From NCBI GenBank assembly GCA_033239125.1, contig BSWB01000008.1:16832001-16896000 (forward strand): a stretch of 64,000 nt of DNA, given 5' to 3'. This document shows positions 24,966 to 37,042 of the stretch, piece by piece. Numbering within the stretch: the first letter of the stretch is position 1; each line of letters opens with the position of its first letter. A program made the translations under genes and the position numbers. The notes under the pieces are model-generated. The model made no database searches. It worked only from the letters and a program-made list of their open reading frames with translations, and was not told the DNA's origin. The DNA comes from Fagopyrum homotropicum (lineage: Eukaryota; Streptophyta; Magnoliopsida; Caryophyllales; Polygonaceae).

Positions 24966-27900
24966 ATGGTTTGGTTTTCTAAACTTAGTTCCACCTCTTT
25001 TGCTGACTCTACCAAATTTCCTTCCTCTGGGCCCACTTACTTTTTCCTTTTGGAAGTTCTCGACTATCGATTCTGAAATAATGATCTTAAACTTCTGTCG
25101 GCACTTTACTAAGTGCCTAATACTCTTTGTAATACAAACCACTTGGCCCGTTTTTCTCAATGTGACCTAATCGGATCGTTCCTTCATTAATGGGTTTTCA
25201 CTTACTTCTTGTCAAGCTTTCAAATTTATATAACTCAACACAACTCACACACCCAAGTGGACCTTTTCATATGGATCTCTAATTCCTTAACTTGAAACCT
25301 AACATTGATTTTCTTCATCTGTGGGTTATGGGCCTACCACGCTTCTGGTGTAACACCCATTAGTCACAATGGCGTCTTTCTGAGGGTCAACATGATTTAC
25401 CCAACTCCCGCCTATACTTCCCTTCTAATACTAGCAAGATCCTCTTCAAACAGACCCTTACTCTCTTACTCAACCGTAGTCTGTTATTAACCAACCAGCA
25501 AGCAACTTCTAATCCGATTCTCTCCATATCCTTAGATCACCCCAGAGAGTTGTCGTTGCCTACTTGGGGAATCCTCCAAGGCATCGGTAAAGTTACCTCT
25601 TAAATCCGCAATCACTAATGTCTCTTCTTAACGGTACCTACTCGTCAATACCAACCAACCCTTACACGTCCTCAGTTGACGTTGGTCAGTCTATAATTGA
25701 CTTATCTCAATATCCCGGACTTACTTTTCTCATACCTATACTGGAATTAAATTCTTGGTGAGCATCATTTGCTCGATTAATCCTTTTATACTCCGCTAAT
25801 TCGTTTTATCTTCCACACTTCTGTTTCCTTAGGCTAACTCTACTTCTCGAGCCCAACTAGGTCATTCATCTTGACATAAATAGTCATTCCAAGTCTTCAA
25901 CGATAGCTGGTAAGTGTCTTTGTAGTTCTGATGACTTTAGTTATCATCCCCTTGCCGTTCTCCTTGCATGGACCATCGGTGTTGATGACTTGGGTTCCGA
26001 TGATAATTGGGGTTACCTTGAACTTTCCAGTCCACCAAGGCCGCTCTCATATATACATTCCTTCGCTGATGTTACCGGCAATATTGTCTTCATGAAATTC
26101 CGTTGTTTCCGCTACCGGGCTTCAACTCTTTGATACCGGCATTGCGATTCCTTTCAAATTCCTATATCTTTGAGGAGGTCAAAACCTCTTCACACTTGTA
26201 AAGTCTACATTCTGCTTCTATACTCCATTGTAGGTATCCATTCCATGCACCTTAGACCCTCATATCCGGGTCGACATTTTATCTCCCTTGGTCTCTCAAG
26301 CTTGTCTTGAGAATTTTTCTACTAGGTGACTCACCTTATACATTTTTCTTCTCCGCATCGGTCTCTAACTGTTTGATGATCATGACTACCCATTTCATTT
26401 TGGGACCTTAGTGACGTTGTACTCTTGCATAGATTCTACAAAGGCAACATCATCTCAACACTTCATCCCAATTTAGCAAGACCCACCTTTCGATACATGA
26501 CTTTCTTTCTTACTGGTCAAGTTATTCTTTTGGTTTACACTTCATCCAACCTAGCGTTATTGGTCCGATATGTATGACTTTTATTACACCCCCTATTGGT
26601 GTCATTTGCATAAGAACCTCAGTTGTATATAATTTTCTCAAAAATCAAAGTTCTTGACTCGCATTTATTATGTTGTCCTTATGCTCGTGTCGCTTTACCT
26701 TCTTTAAAATTTTACCCCCCCAGTAGGATAGTTAATTCCCTTTGTGTTTCCTCGTATACGCCTTACGGACCACGTTGGTTGGTCTTATTACTTTATCAAC
26801 TCTTATGCCATCAGTCGAGCTTGAATTTTCATCGGAGTACCACCATTTCTCATTACTCTTATATAGACACCTTTCGGTAATTATCTTATTGGGGTAATAT
26901 CGGGTCTATTTAGAAACCTTTAGTCATTCAACTCTACTCCTTCTCATGTCTGTTCTAGCCAACATGCAGATTCCATCTGCAATCACCTCACAACTCGATC
27001 ATACATTTCACCAAGACTGTAAGTCATACTCTCTGTGTTTGTGCCGCCTCTACCATTTCAATTATTCTGTGCCACAACTTTAATCACAAGGGCTTCCTCT
27101 GTCAATCTAGACAGTTTGACCTCACTTTTTCTCGGAGGAGCACCATCAGTCCATCTTGTGTGGAATGCCAAGACCTAGGACAAGTCCACAATCATTTGTT
27201 TCTTCTTACTCTTCTAGTTCTTCTTACAGGGATCCCTACATACTAGCTTTGATATGTATATTTCCTTAGTTAGTAGTAAGCAACTACTCACAACGTCCTC
27301 TTTACACCATTACTATCATCAATGGTCCTTACCGTCCGTCAAGAGCTTCTATTTAATTTCTTTATTAGAGTTGACATATTGGACTCATTCAATGTTACCA
27401 TCAAGGCTACTAGTACTTGTATTGATTTAACTTCACCATTTTCGTCGTTGATCCCTGGAAGAAATTCACCACATGTCAGTAAATTTCCTTTATAACCTTG
27501 TGGTTATTCTTCTTATCTGTCAACCAACCATCACTAGTTAGCCAACACGTGTAAATTCTCTGTTGTTACCAACTAATCTGGAGTTGACCTTCTATAAGAT
27601 CGTAGACTTACTTTTCTTCTATCTCTTTTGAGGTTTGATATACAAGGTGGAAATATATCTCTTCCTTTTATTTTCCTTTAGCTCATTCTACAAATTACAC
27701 TCCTATAAGAGTACTATACTCTTATGAGTCTAGTTGTATCTCCGTCTCCCGTCAACGGACTTATCAATTCTTCTACGATAATTTGTACGCATTTCTCCCT
27801 GATTCATTTTACCCGAGTTATTGTCCACTTGCGGTTCTCAGTTATGACCCGCCAGTGTTATTAACTTAAATCCTTCGTGAGTGAGAAGTTATCAGAGACC

Positions 27901-28964
27901 CTCCTTTTCCCTAAGATTAATCTCCTACACCCTTCTTGCTTAGGGTGCTGTTTATACTTCTGCCTTTATAGAAATCCGGTCTTTGTGGTATCCCGATCCT
28001 TGTTGTAATTCTTGTACATTCTAGGAGGTCACACCACTTCTATGTTGGTGAAATCGGTCTTCCCCTTTTTAGCAACCTGTAAGCTTTCTTTTTGCGGCTC
28101 TTAAATTCTTCGTATCGGAATGGACAATGTATCTTATCTTGACTCCTATGCTTATGATTGTGGCGGCAAACAATTTGTCAAGAGTGATCATATTCCGCTT
28201 TGCTTCTAGCCTCAAACTTTCACCTTCTGGTCCGTCAGTAAGCTTAGATTCAATGTCTCTTGTCTGAATCGCTTGCTATATTTCACCTTGACCTTCATGC
28301 CTATGTGTGTTTCTGTAGGCATCCCCTTTGTTTGCAACGTTGCTTTACACCATCTTGAAAGAAACTATGGTTTGCCTCTCCCAATTTGTATACTTGCCGG
28401 TCACCCAACGCGTTGCTAGAACTACTTTCATGCATATTCTTCATTTGATCCTATTGAGTTGACTCGGGATTCCCTCCTTGTCATCGTATTTGGTGTTGTC
28501 TTTTAGTCTTCACCTTTCCGTCTCGACATTCCTCAACAAACTCGAAGGAGTTATCCGCCATTCGTCTACCCTAATGCACAGAAAATGTGCATACTACTCC
28601 TCACGTTGTCACCCTTCAACATCTATTTAGATGTGTCCAAGGGGTGAGAAACTCATTATGTTACCTTTGTTAAGAAAATAACATAACTACAGTTTCTACT
28701 AATCTCCGGCATATGCTTATCTACATCACCTATCATTATAATCAAACTAATAAGTCCAACTAAAGTAAAACCTAAAGTCCATACTAAGCATACTGAGATC
28801 CGCGGTAGTAGTGGTGGTCAGCCGTACTTTTCTATCCCCAACCAGACTATGCATGCATTTGAAAACCAAAACTCATTTTTAAAACTCAGATCCCTTTTTG
28901 GGTTCCACTTAATTACTTATTCGGTCTTTCAGAAGATTTCAAGTGCCATTGTTGCCAACCTAGA
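24966..28964 (-). other. Non-coding interior of the 12.3-kb element
   Basis: No open frame above about 90 codons and no gag zinc knuckle, protease or reverse-transcriptase motif recognised. Blocks are similar to the interior 42000-46250 of the element at 39788-48440 (for example CACGTCCTCAGTTGA, TTCTTCTATCTCTTTTGA), so the two share an ancestor. Confidence 0.65.
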
Positions 28965-28976
28965 GCTCTGATACCA
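28965..28976 (-). other. Primer binding site, tRNA-iMet type
   Basis: Minus-strand TGGTATCAGAGC, three bases inside the right LTR. This is the standard plant initiator-methionine primer site and sets the 5' LTR on the right. Confidence 0.93.
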
Positions 28977-28979
28977 TGT

Positions 28980-31674
28980 TGTAACACCCCGAATTCTCAG
29001 AACTCGGAACATTACTGGTTAGAACCTCACAGTGGGTTCTGTCCTCAGTTTGACAACAATATTACTAGGATCTTGCAACAAGACACAAATAAAGAAACCG
29101 GAATTCATAAAAATAGTATTTTTAAGGTAATGAATGCAACACTGTCTAGCAGCCTAAAGTACTTAAACAAAAGAAACGAACAACTGTCTTAACCCAAAAG
29201 AAAGGAAAGACAAACACAACCCCCAACCCCCACTCTAAGGAGTACGGAGACCCGGCTGACCACTACTTCCGGATCACTCAGCTGCTGTTCCAACCTGCGA
29301 TAAAACTAAAAACACAACAATACAACCATTAGCTAGTTATCTAAACATTAGGAGAATAATAATAGCACACACACACATAAAATAATAAACACTCATCATG
29401 CTTTCAAACAATCCATTTATTATCTTCATTTAAGTCATTCACTCTAATGATACTTATTTTGTGACACGAGGGATTCCCAAACCTCGCCTCCGCCCCCGTG
29501 TACCCATCAGGAGTGGATCCGATGCATCTCACCGTGTACCTGTATGGTCTGGGTATAGAGAACCTCCCAGTCTCCTGGCAGAGCTGGGCAGTGATGTCAC
29601 GGCCCGTTATACATACACTTGGGCCTTAACACATAATAACAACGGTCGTCCTAACAAGTTGTTATTATAAACACACAACACACACACACCACTATCGTCA
29701 TCCAACTAACATCCAGAAGCCAGCTAAGTAAGTCACAAGGACTTACCTGAATCAGTTCACAACTCTCAAAAGTCTCAACTCGGTCTGCAACCGTGGTAAC
29801 TCAATCGCCTGTCAAACAAGGCATGTGGATCAACAATTACATCTCACACTCTTAGAAGTTATAAACTTCTAAGTTTTACAATCTCGTGGAAGGAATTTAC
29901 GAAAAAGGTTTTATTAGGTTAAAACGACCACTTTGTCCCTGATTCCGAAACTCCGGGAAGTCTATCATTTAGTCCTAAAATTCTATTCTAGGACCTATGT
30001 CCTAAATCTAGTTCTCATAAAAGGTTTAGTGTGGATTTATAAGAGTTACACAAAAATCTAGTTTTTTACAATAAGTCGTTAAGGTCCGACTTTGGGTTAA
30101 GATACGAGGCTTGAATAAAAAGATAAAAATTTCGGAATAAATTCTAAATCTTCTATGATATACCTACTAAATATATGTGTCAAGATCTCTTTAAAATACT
30201 TAACCATAAATCTCCCATGAAATTCTAAGTTGGGGTAAAAACTAACATTTCTACACTTAGTCATTTTTCTTCCTCTTTTGCACAAATCAGCCCAACTGTC
30301 CTACTTCAGGACCTCGTAAATCTCAATCCGACCGTTAACTCTCTCCCAAAATTTTACACAATAAACTACATACTTCCATCTATAACATATCAAAAACTCA
30401 ACGGTGAATGTTCATTCTAAAGTATCGAAAATAATTCCTAAAGTCAGCAGTTTATAAGCAACAACTGAAAATGAAAGAAAGGCCAAGGTCTTAGTTTTAA
30501 GTCTAATTCACACCAGTCCTGCATTGCTCCTTGACTCAAACAACTACTCTACGAGTCTTAAGGATAACAAAGGTTAAACTACACTACTCACCCGCTCGGT
30601 CAAGGAGGATGGACGATGTTCTAGCGATCGGTGGCGAAAGGATCCCGACACTTCTCTTCGTTGATCAGCAGAACACGTTCAGATTGTGGTGGATGACTGC
30701 AACTACTGGCACCCAATATACATAAGCACCACTTCGTTTCTCTTTCAAACACAGGTAAGGATGAAGAGGTATCGACGATTACCTCGGCTGAAATGGGTTG
30801 AGGTCGGTGAGCGTAGAAAACGTCTGAGCGCAACTGGTGAAGGCTACGGTTCGGATTCGCTGGTAAGCGATGGATCTCGGCAGTTACGGTCGGTGACAGT
30901 ACCGGTTCCTAGGCCGGTGTCGATTGCGAGAGGAGGTTGGGCAGGTCGTCAAGATCGACGATGTGCAGGGCTGGAGGGAGAGAGGGGAAAGACACTGGAT
31001 TGGTGCGTTCCGGTACAAGGCGGAACCCTTTTCACTTGCGTCCTCTCAGTCGCCGATGAAGGAGATGGTGTCCGCCCCCTTCGGCGTCAACCACTGCTGC
31101 AAGGCTGGAGAGGTGATCGACCGCCTTCAATCAAAACGGGAGAGTTGTGGTTGATAGGATCGCGAGGGCAAGGCCGTCGGTGTTGACGTCGGAGCGCAGA
31201 AGAGGGAGGAGGAGACAGGCGGTAGTTCGAGATTGTTGAGAGGTCATCGCCTGGCGCTGCTATTCGTGACTGGGTACGGTGGAGAGGAGCAGCAGTTAGG
31301 TTAGACGTGAGGGAGAGTAATTAGGTTAGGGTTAAATTAGATGTAGCGTTAATTGTAATTAAGAGAGGATTAGGGTAAAGATAGAGTTTTTGGGCCGGTG
31401 GGCTAATCTTAGTGGGCCTACTCCGATAGGCCTGCTCATCTAGTAAAAAAAATGAGCTAAAGAATAAAATCGTTAATCACACGGAACCGCTCTTCGGTTT
31501 TTTTAGAAGTACGGAATTATTTACGGTTACATAAATTATCATTTTATGTGAATCAAGGTCACATAAATGATATAATTTAACATACTTTTATTTTATTTAA
31601 AAGAATGAAAGTTGGCGGATCGGAATCCGGTTTGAACGGGTGTTAAACGGAAATTAAATTTTCCGGTTATTACA
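28980..31674 (-). repeat. 5' LTR (right) of the 12.3-kb element, 2695 bp
   Basis: TGTAACACCCCG...GGTTATTACA, uninterrupted; near-identical to the left LTR apart from its nested insertion. Confidence 0.93.
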
Positions 31675-32346
31675 TTAAACATTTTAAGTTTTAAAATCAA
31701 TATGAATATTATGTTCAGTTTTAGAAGTATTTTGACCTAAATTAAATACGGTTTTTCGAAGATTTTTGCTTGAGAAAATAAAGTGTAATCGGTAAAATAT
31801 TTTAATATCATTTTTAAAAAAAAAAGTTGGACGAAATACATTGTAATCAATATAAAGATTTAAAATACAATCAATTATTTTAATAAAATTATTTTTTAAA
31901 AATTGGAAAAGGAAAAAAATCCGATCAGTTTTTTAAACATACCCGAAAATACATTGAAGATTTCGAAAACAATAATAGAAAAAATCAAAAATAATATATA
32001 AAAAAGGCCAATCAGATTTTACAAATACAAAATCAATATGAAAATTAAAATACTGTCAATTTACACACTAAATCCGATTTGGATTCTATAAAATAACAAT
32101 CAATTTCTTAAAAAATATTTATAAATATTTAAAAACATATTTTTTAAATATAAAATAAATATGCAACGGTTTTTAAAATATTTTAACCTTATAAACTTTT
32201 TAAATTATTTTCACACTAAATCCGAGTCGGAATCTAGAAGATAACAATCAACTTATTAAAAAATATTCAAAAATATGTTTTTTGAATATAAAAAAATTAT
32301 GTAATGGTTTTTTTAATCTTATAACCTAATAAAATTTTTAAAAATA
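31675..32346. repeat. Tandem AT-rich repeat, middle part
   Basis: Continuation of the array at 18941-19358 (CACACTAAATCCGA, AACAATCAA, ATGCAACGG phrases) between the LTR element and the Helitron. Confidence 0.65.
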
Positions 32347-34121
32347 CTAGTATAATACCCGCACCTTGTGCGGGTTTTGAAAAAAATGAGAAAGAATATT
32401 GTGAAATTGGTTTTTTTTACGTGCTTTTGTTTTGTATACTTCTCTAATCTAATCGACTTACCAACATTAATTTATTAAGGATAAATTTACTAAATGAGAT
32501 TATACTATGGACATACTTAATAGAATAATAATATTATTATTTATATATATAACAACATTTTTGTTTTTTTTCCGATTATGTAATGAGTTTGAGGATTTTT
32601 TCTTGGTCAATGGGTAACAATTTAATTTTACAATTTTTTTTGTATTTAACAACTCTTTTGTTTTTTATTTGGATTATAATGCTTATTGGTGTATTAAAAT
32701 TTTTATTTTAATTAATTATTTTTTCGACTATAAATCTATTAGTTAATTAGTTAATTTTATTTTTAATTATTAAAATTACAAAAGATTTATGTGATCTACA
32801 AGCTAAGAAACTTAACATAATTAAACAAAAATTTAATTAATATAACGCGGTCTATATCTACAAGCTAAAAAAGTTTTAAAATAATTTAATTTAATTCAAA
32901 ATTAACTTCAAAGTCCGATAACTATTATCTAAAAATAACTTATTTGCTGATGGGTAGAAGAAAATCAATAAATAAATAAAATTAACATAAAAAAAGGTGT
33001 ATACGTCAATTTTTTTTTAATAACTTGAAAATAGATCAGATACACAGGGTTACGGTTAAAAATCAAATCAAGGGATGAAACAATAGAAAAACGATTGTTA
33101 ATTATACAATTTCAAAAAAAAATTGTGGGAGCTCCATTTCGAAATACTACTCTCACAACGCACCACGTAAACTGTCATGTATACTGCTCTAGTAGTAGAT
33201 ATAGACTCGCCCATAACGTAAAATTTTTAGTTCCAAAAAAATAAATTTTTTTCGACAAATTTGTAAAACATAAAAAGTTCTAAGGGAACCATGAAAAAAA
33301 TCACATGGAACGTTCGGAAAAAAAATTCGTTCGAATAAAAATCTTAACAGAAAATATAACTAAAATGGAAATGAAATCGAAACCAATTTAATTAAAATCC
33401 ATAATAAAAAGATATAACAACAATGGAAATCAATTTACTGTCAAAATGGAAATCAATTTTGTTGATTAAATGGAAGTTTTTTTTAAAAAAAACTATCAAA
33501 AAAATCCAATGGAATCATGTAAAAATTTATTATATATTTATAGGTATTTTTCAAAAAAAAACAACGTAAATTTTGATGGATTTTATCAAAAAATCATTGT
33601 TCGCTTAAAATCTGATGGAACATTTCAAAAATAAAATTCAATTCAAAATCAATTTAATTAAAACTCGCACATAACGTAAAGTTGTAGTTTCAAAAAAATA
33701 AATTTTGTTCGACAAATTTGTAAAACATAAAAGTTCTAAGCGAACCATGGAAAAATCTGATGGAACGTTCGAAAAAAAATCCGTCGAATAAAAATCCTAA
33801 CCGGAAATATAATTAAAAGGGAAATCAAAATCGCAATATCTTTTAATATATTTTTATAAATATTTATTTATTAAAAAAATGATTTGGTTGTTAAGGTAAT
33901 TTGATTGTTAAAGCTAATTCGATTAATTTTTTTATTATTATTAAAAAATTGATTTGATTTCTATTAAATTATTATTTTAATAATAAAATATTTTATGGTT
34001 TAAAAATTAGTGTAAAAAATCAAGATTTATTGGCTTTAATTGTGGGAGCTCAATTTCAAAATCCTGCGTCCACAGCGCGCCACGTCATCAACCCGTGCTC
34101 TGTTTTAGTAAGTATAATAGA
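32347..34121 (-). mobile_element. Non-autonomous Helitron, 1775 bp
   Basis: On the minus strand it begins TCTATTATACTTACTAAAAC, GAGCACGGGTTGATGACGTG and ends with hairpin CCGCACAAGGTGCGG, then TATTATACTAG, between host A and T. Both ends match the 336-bp copy at 3892-4227 almost exactly. The host tandem repeat resumes on each side. The interior contains a direct repeat (about 33207-33380 and 33664-33830) and no coding sequence. Confidence 0.9.
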
Positions 34122-34345
34122 TTTTAAAATTTTGTTGTGGACAGTAGCCCGAAATACACGTTTTAAAATCAAATTGAATAATTAAGATACAATCTATTTT
34201 TTTTTGGAAAAGGAAAAATATTACGTTCAGATTGGCTAAAATCAACTATGCAAAAAAGGATGAAAATGTGAATGCCTAAAACTTTTAAAATCAAGCAGAT
34301 TGGTTAAAATCAAGCAGTTTCAAGCAGATTGATTAAATTTTACGT
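34122..34345. repeat. Tandem AT-rich repeat, right part
   Basis: ATTTTGTTGTGGACAGTAGC and CGAAATACACG match 19279-19315, showing where the Helitron split the array. Confidence 0.6.
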
Positions 34346-35104
34346 TCAATTTTCACACTAAATCGTTGTTGTTTGTTTTCAAAATCGGAATCACTGAAAA
34401 AAAAACATCGGAAAATTGATATAATAATATGGTATTGAGTTAGGGAAAGCACGTACCTACGAACTGACCGGAAAATTATGATACTGAATCGCGAAATAAC
34501 AAAGCTTACGATTCCTGAAATGCATAAAGAACGAGAATGCAAATTATTAAAAAGGATGAAAACGATAAATCAATATCCACATGCAGTTATATAGAAACGA
34601 GTTATATAATTAAGAATAGAAACAAAATACCTCTATGAGAACGAATCAATGAGGAGGAATGAATAATATGTTATGGGAAGAATAGCAAAGCAGGGGATAT
34701 AATTTTACGTTATGGAGTAAGGTATTTATAGAATAGAAATCAAAACATAGGAAGTGTGTTCTGGAATTTTTAAGGATCTGATAAGAACGTAAAAAAGGTA
34801 GATTTTATAAATTGGTTAATAATTATTCTAAATAATTAAAAAAAAAGAAAAATTTTATTCTTTGCCGGTTATGTTGATAAGAATCGAGTTTTGGCTAGAA
34901 TCTATAATTTATTAATTGATTAAAAAGTTAGCGAATCTTCAACAATATAAAATTACGTACAATCTTTGGCGGTTACGTTGATAAGAATAGATTTTTGGCT
35001 AGAATCTATAATTTATTAATTGATTAAAAAGTTGGAGAATCTGAAAAAAAAAACGTTACGTACAATTTTTTAATAACATATTGTTAGTTTAGTAAAAAAA
35101 GATT
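34346..35104. repeat. AT-rich DNA with a roughly 105-bp direct repeat
   Basis: GGTTATGTTGATAAGAATCG and TTGGCTAGAATCTATAATTT at 34866-34945 recur at 34971-35040. Nothing coding is seen. Confidence 0.6.
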
Positions 35105-35223
35105 TTCTGGCTTAAAAAATAAAGATTTATTTGCCAAAAAATTGTGGAAGCACAATTTGATTATTGCTTCCACATCGCGCCACATCATCACAATATGTAC
35201 TCTCTTTTAATATGTATAATAGA
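35105..35223 (-). mobile_element. Diverged Helitron 5' terminus
   Basis: On the minus strand it starts TCTATTATACATATTAAAAG, followed by GATGATGTGGCGCGATGTGG, a diverged version of the 5' ends at 4227 and 34121. The 3' end was not located. Confidence 0.55.
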
Positions 35224-35245
35224 TAAACATAAATGGATAAAATAG

Positions 35246-36262
35246 TGTAATATCCGGAATTTTTATTCCGTTTGTTTCCGTAACAAATCGGATTTCGATC
35301 CGTTGATCCATATCCGTCTACTTAGTTAGACACATTGTTTCAAAATTCATCATTTTATGTAGCTTCCCTTCACATAAAATGATAGGATCCTTGTTTCAAA
35401 AATTTATCATTTTATGTAGCTTCCCTTCACATAAAATGATAGGATCCTTATAACCAATCCTAAACTATAACATGATCCTTATCCGTCTATTCCGTGCATT
35501 CGTTAGTCGGGATCTCGTTTCCGGACTGCAACTAGCACCGGACTGCTGCTCCCTTGCGCCAGCCCAGCCCAGCAACGTGTGCTGCTGCCTTACCTTCTTC
35601 AGCCAGCGCCCAGCCCAACAACAGCTTGCCAGTGTGCCCAGCGCCAGTTTCAGCCAGCAGCAGCTTGCCAATGTGCCCAGCGCCAGCTTCAGCCCAGCGT
35701 GCAGCCCAAGAAGGAGTTGTTGCCTTACCTTCTTCAGCCCAACGGCAATTCGAGCCCAGCTGGAAGGAGATGATCAACAGCGTTTAATTGCCCTCTTAAA
35801 CTTCCACGTAACAACTGCTATTTTTGGGAGGAAGATCACCTTTTGTTCAGCCTACAATCACGCATCCCAGTTGTCCCTTTCCGTCCAGATTCTCGTCCAC
35901 GTTCAGCACTCCCTTTCCACCCTTTCCTTTTGCAACGGATCATCCTCATCACAGCAGCAGATCGCCATCTTCCGCTTCCCATCTCGCAGCAATAGCCGAC
36001 TGATTCCGCCTATCCCCTTTGTCGCCTCCGGAGTAGAGTACTGCAGCCGCCTTCCATCACAGATAGGGCACGCCAAAGGATTCAGCGCGGGCGGACACAG
36101 GTATGACGTCTCCTTCGTACCTACTCTACATAGATCTAACACGCAGAAACTAATCTCTCACCCTCATCCTCACCTTACGTAGTCAGATCCGAGTTTGAAG
36201 CTGCATCTCCCTGTCGGCAACCCATAGATTCAGTGCAGTCAAAACGTAAACATTCTAAACCT
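35246..36262 (+). repeat. Truncated 5' LTR of the composite element
   Basis: Matches 39547-39787 plus 48441-49220 of the 3' LTR, then stops abruptly after GCAGTCAAAACGTAAACATT. The open frames at 35472-36182 (and their copies at 48374-49186) are rich in Gln/Pro/Ser and lie in LTR sequence; they are not recognised as genes. Confidence 0.85.
35349..35440. repeat. Two tandem stem-loop units in the LTR
   Basis: ATCATTTTATGT...ACATAAAATGAT occurs at 35349-35383 and 35406-35440. The same imperfect palindrome is found in the other LTR families here (14182, 24428, 31538, 37148, 41675). Confidence 0.8.
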
Positions 36263-36264
36263 TA

Positions 36265-36837
36265 TATTGGGATGAGCCATCAGAGTTGATGGAGTAGCTC
36301 CAGATCAGATACAGGATGACATCGCTCGGATTGCCCTAGTCCGAGAGCGGATGTTAGCAGCTCAGAGTCGTCAGAAGTCCTACGCCGACAAAAGGCGTCG
36401 ACCTTTGGAGTTTAGAGTGGGTGCTCAGGTGTGGCTGAGAGTGTCACCTACGAGGGGAGCCAGGTGTTTCGACATTAAGGGGAAGCTGAGTTCCCGATAT
36501 GTCGGACCTTTTGAGATCTTAGAGAGAGTTGGAGAGGTGGCCTACAGATTAGCTTTACCGCCGAGACTAGAGGGTGTTCATCCGGTCTTCCATGTATCTC
36601 AGTTGGGAGAGTACATCCCGGATCCGAGACACGTCATCAGCCATGAGGATATGACAGTTGAGCCCGATCACACCTTTGTAGAGTACCTAGTAGCTGTCTT
36701 GGAGCGCAGTACTAGACGTCTGCGGTCCAAGGAGATACCTATGTTGCGGATCCAGTGGTCTATGAGAGGAGAGTATTAGACATAACTATCCCGAGTTCCT
36801 TGCGGGATTAGAGGTTACTCCTGTTTTGACGAGTTAG
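36265..36837 (+). pseudogene. Ty3/gypsy pol 3' end: integrase C-terminal and tail region, broken
   Basis: The open part 36351-36776 contains the classic motifs AQSRQKSYADKRRRPLEF, GPFEILERVGEVAYRLALPP and VHPVFHVSQL of the Ty3/gypsy integrase C-terminus. A start fragment YWDEPSEL lies in another frame at 36265-36288, and the tail RHNYPEFLAGL in a third frame ends at 36835-36837. So at least two frameshifts or deletions break it. The sequence upstream is missing because of the junction with the truncated LTR at about 36262. It is followed by the polypurine motif and an LTR of the family found at 19359-31674. Confidence 0.9.
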
Positions 36838-37018
36838 TACTCGAATGTTGTGTTGTTTGACCTTTCAGGTTTTATTGATTTGGGTGATTACGTTTTATGG
36901 GATACTTGACTACTTTCGATGATTGAGTAGTTTCATGGTAGCAAACGAAAATGTTTAGAAAATTAAAATATACCAAAGGAAACGTGGGAGTAAAACAATG
37001 ATTCTAAGTTTCGGGACG

Positions 37019-37042
37019 AAACTTCTTTTAAGAGGGCACTGA
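37019..37042 (+). other. Polypurine tract region
   Basis: AACTTCTTTTAAGAGGGCAC, then TGA, directly before the LTR start TGTAATAACC at 37043; the same motif as at 24565-24590. Confidence 0.75.

Larger units (their letters stand above)
19359..31674 (-). mobile_element. Complete minus-strand LTR retrotransposon, 12.3 kb, non-autonomous or decayed
   Basis: Perfect 5-bp target duplications TTAAA (19354-19358 and 31675-31679) bound two LTRs of about 2.70 kb. Just inside the right LTR is a minus-strand primer site TGGTATCAGAGC; just inside the left LTR is a polypurine-type motif, so the element reads right to left. The 4.4-kb internal region has no long open frame; only a degenerate pol C-terminus is seen next to the polypurine tract. 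The layout resembles large retrotransposon derivatives (LARDs) or a badly decayed Ty3/gypsy element. LTRs differ by roughly one percent by eye. A solo LTR is nested in the left LTR. Confidence 0.92.

Noticed and set aside
35472..36182. 236-codon frame (extended copy at 48374-49186)
   Set aside because: Gln/Pro/Ser-rich translation of LTR sequence; the longer copy merely starts in the neighbouring LTR across the insertion junction.
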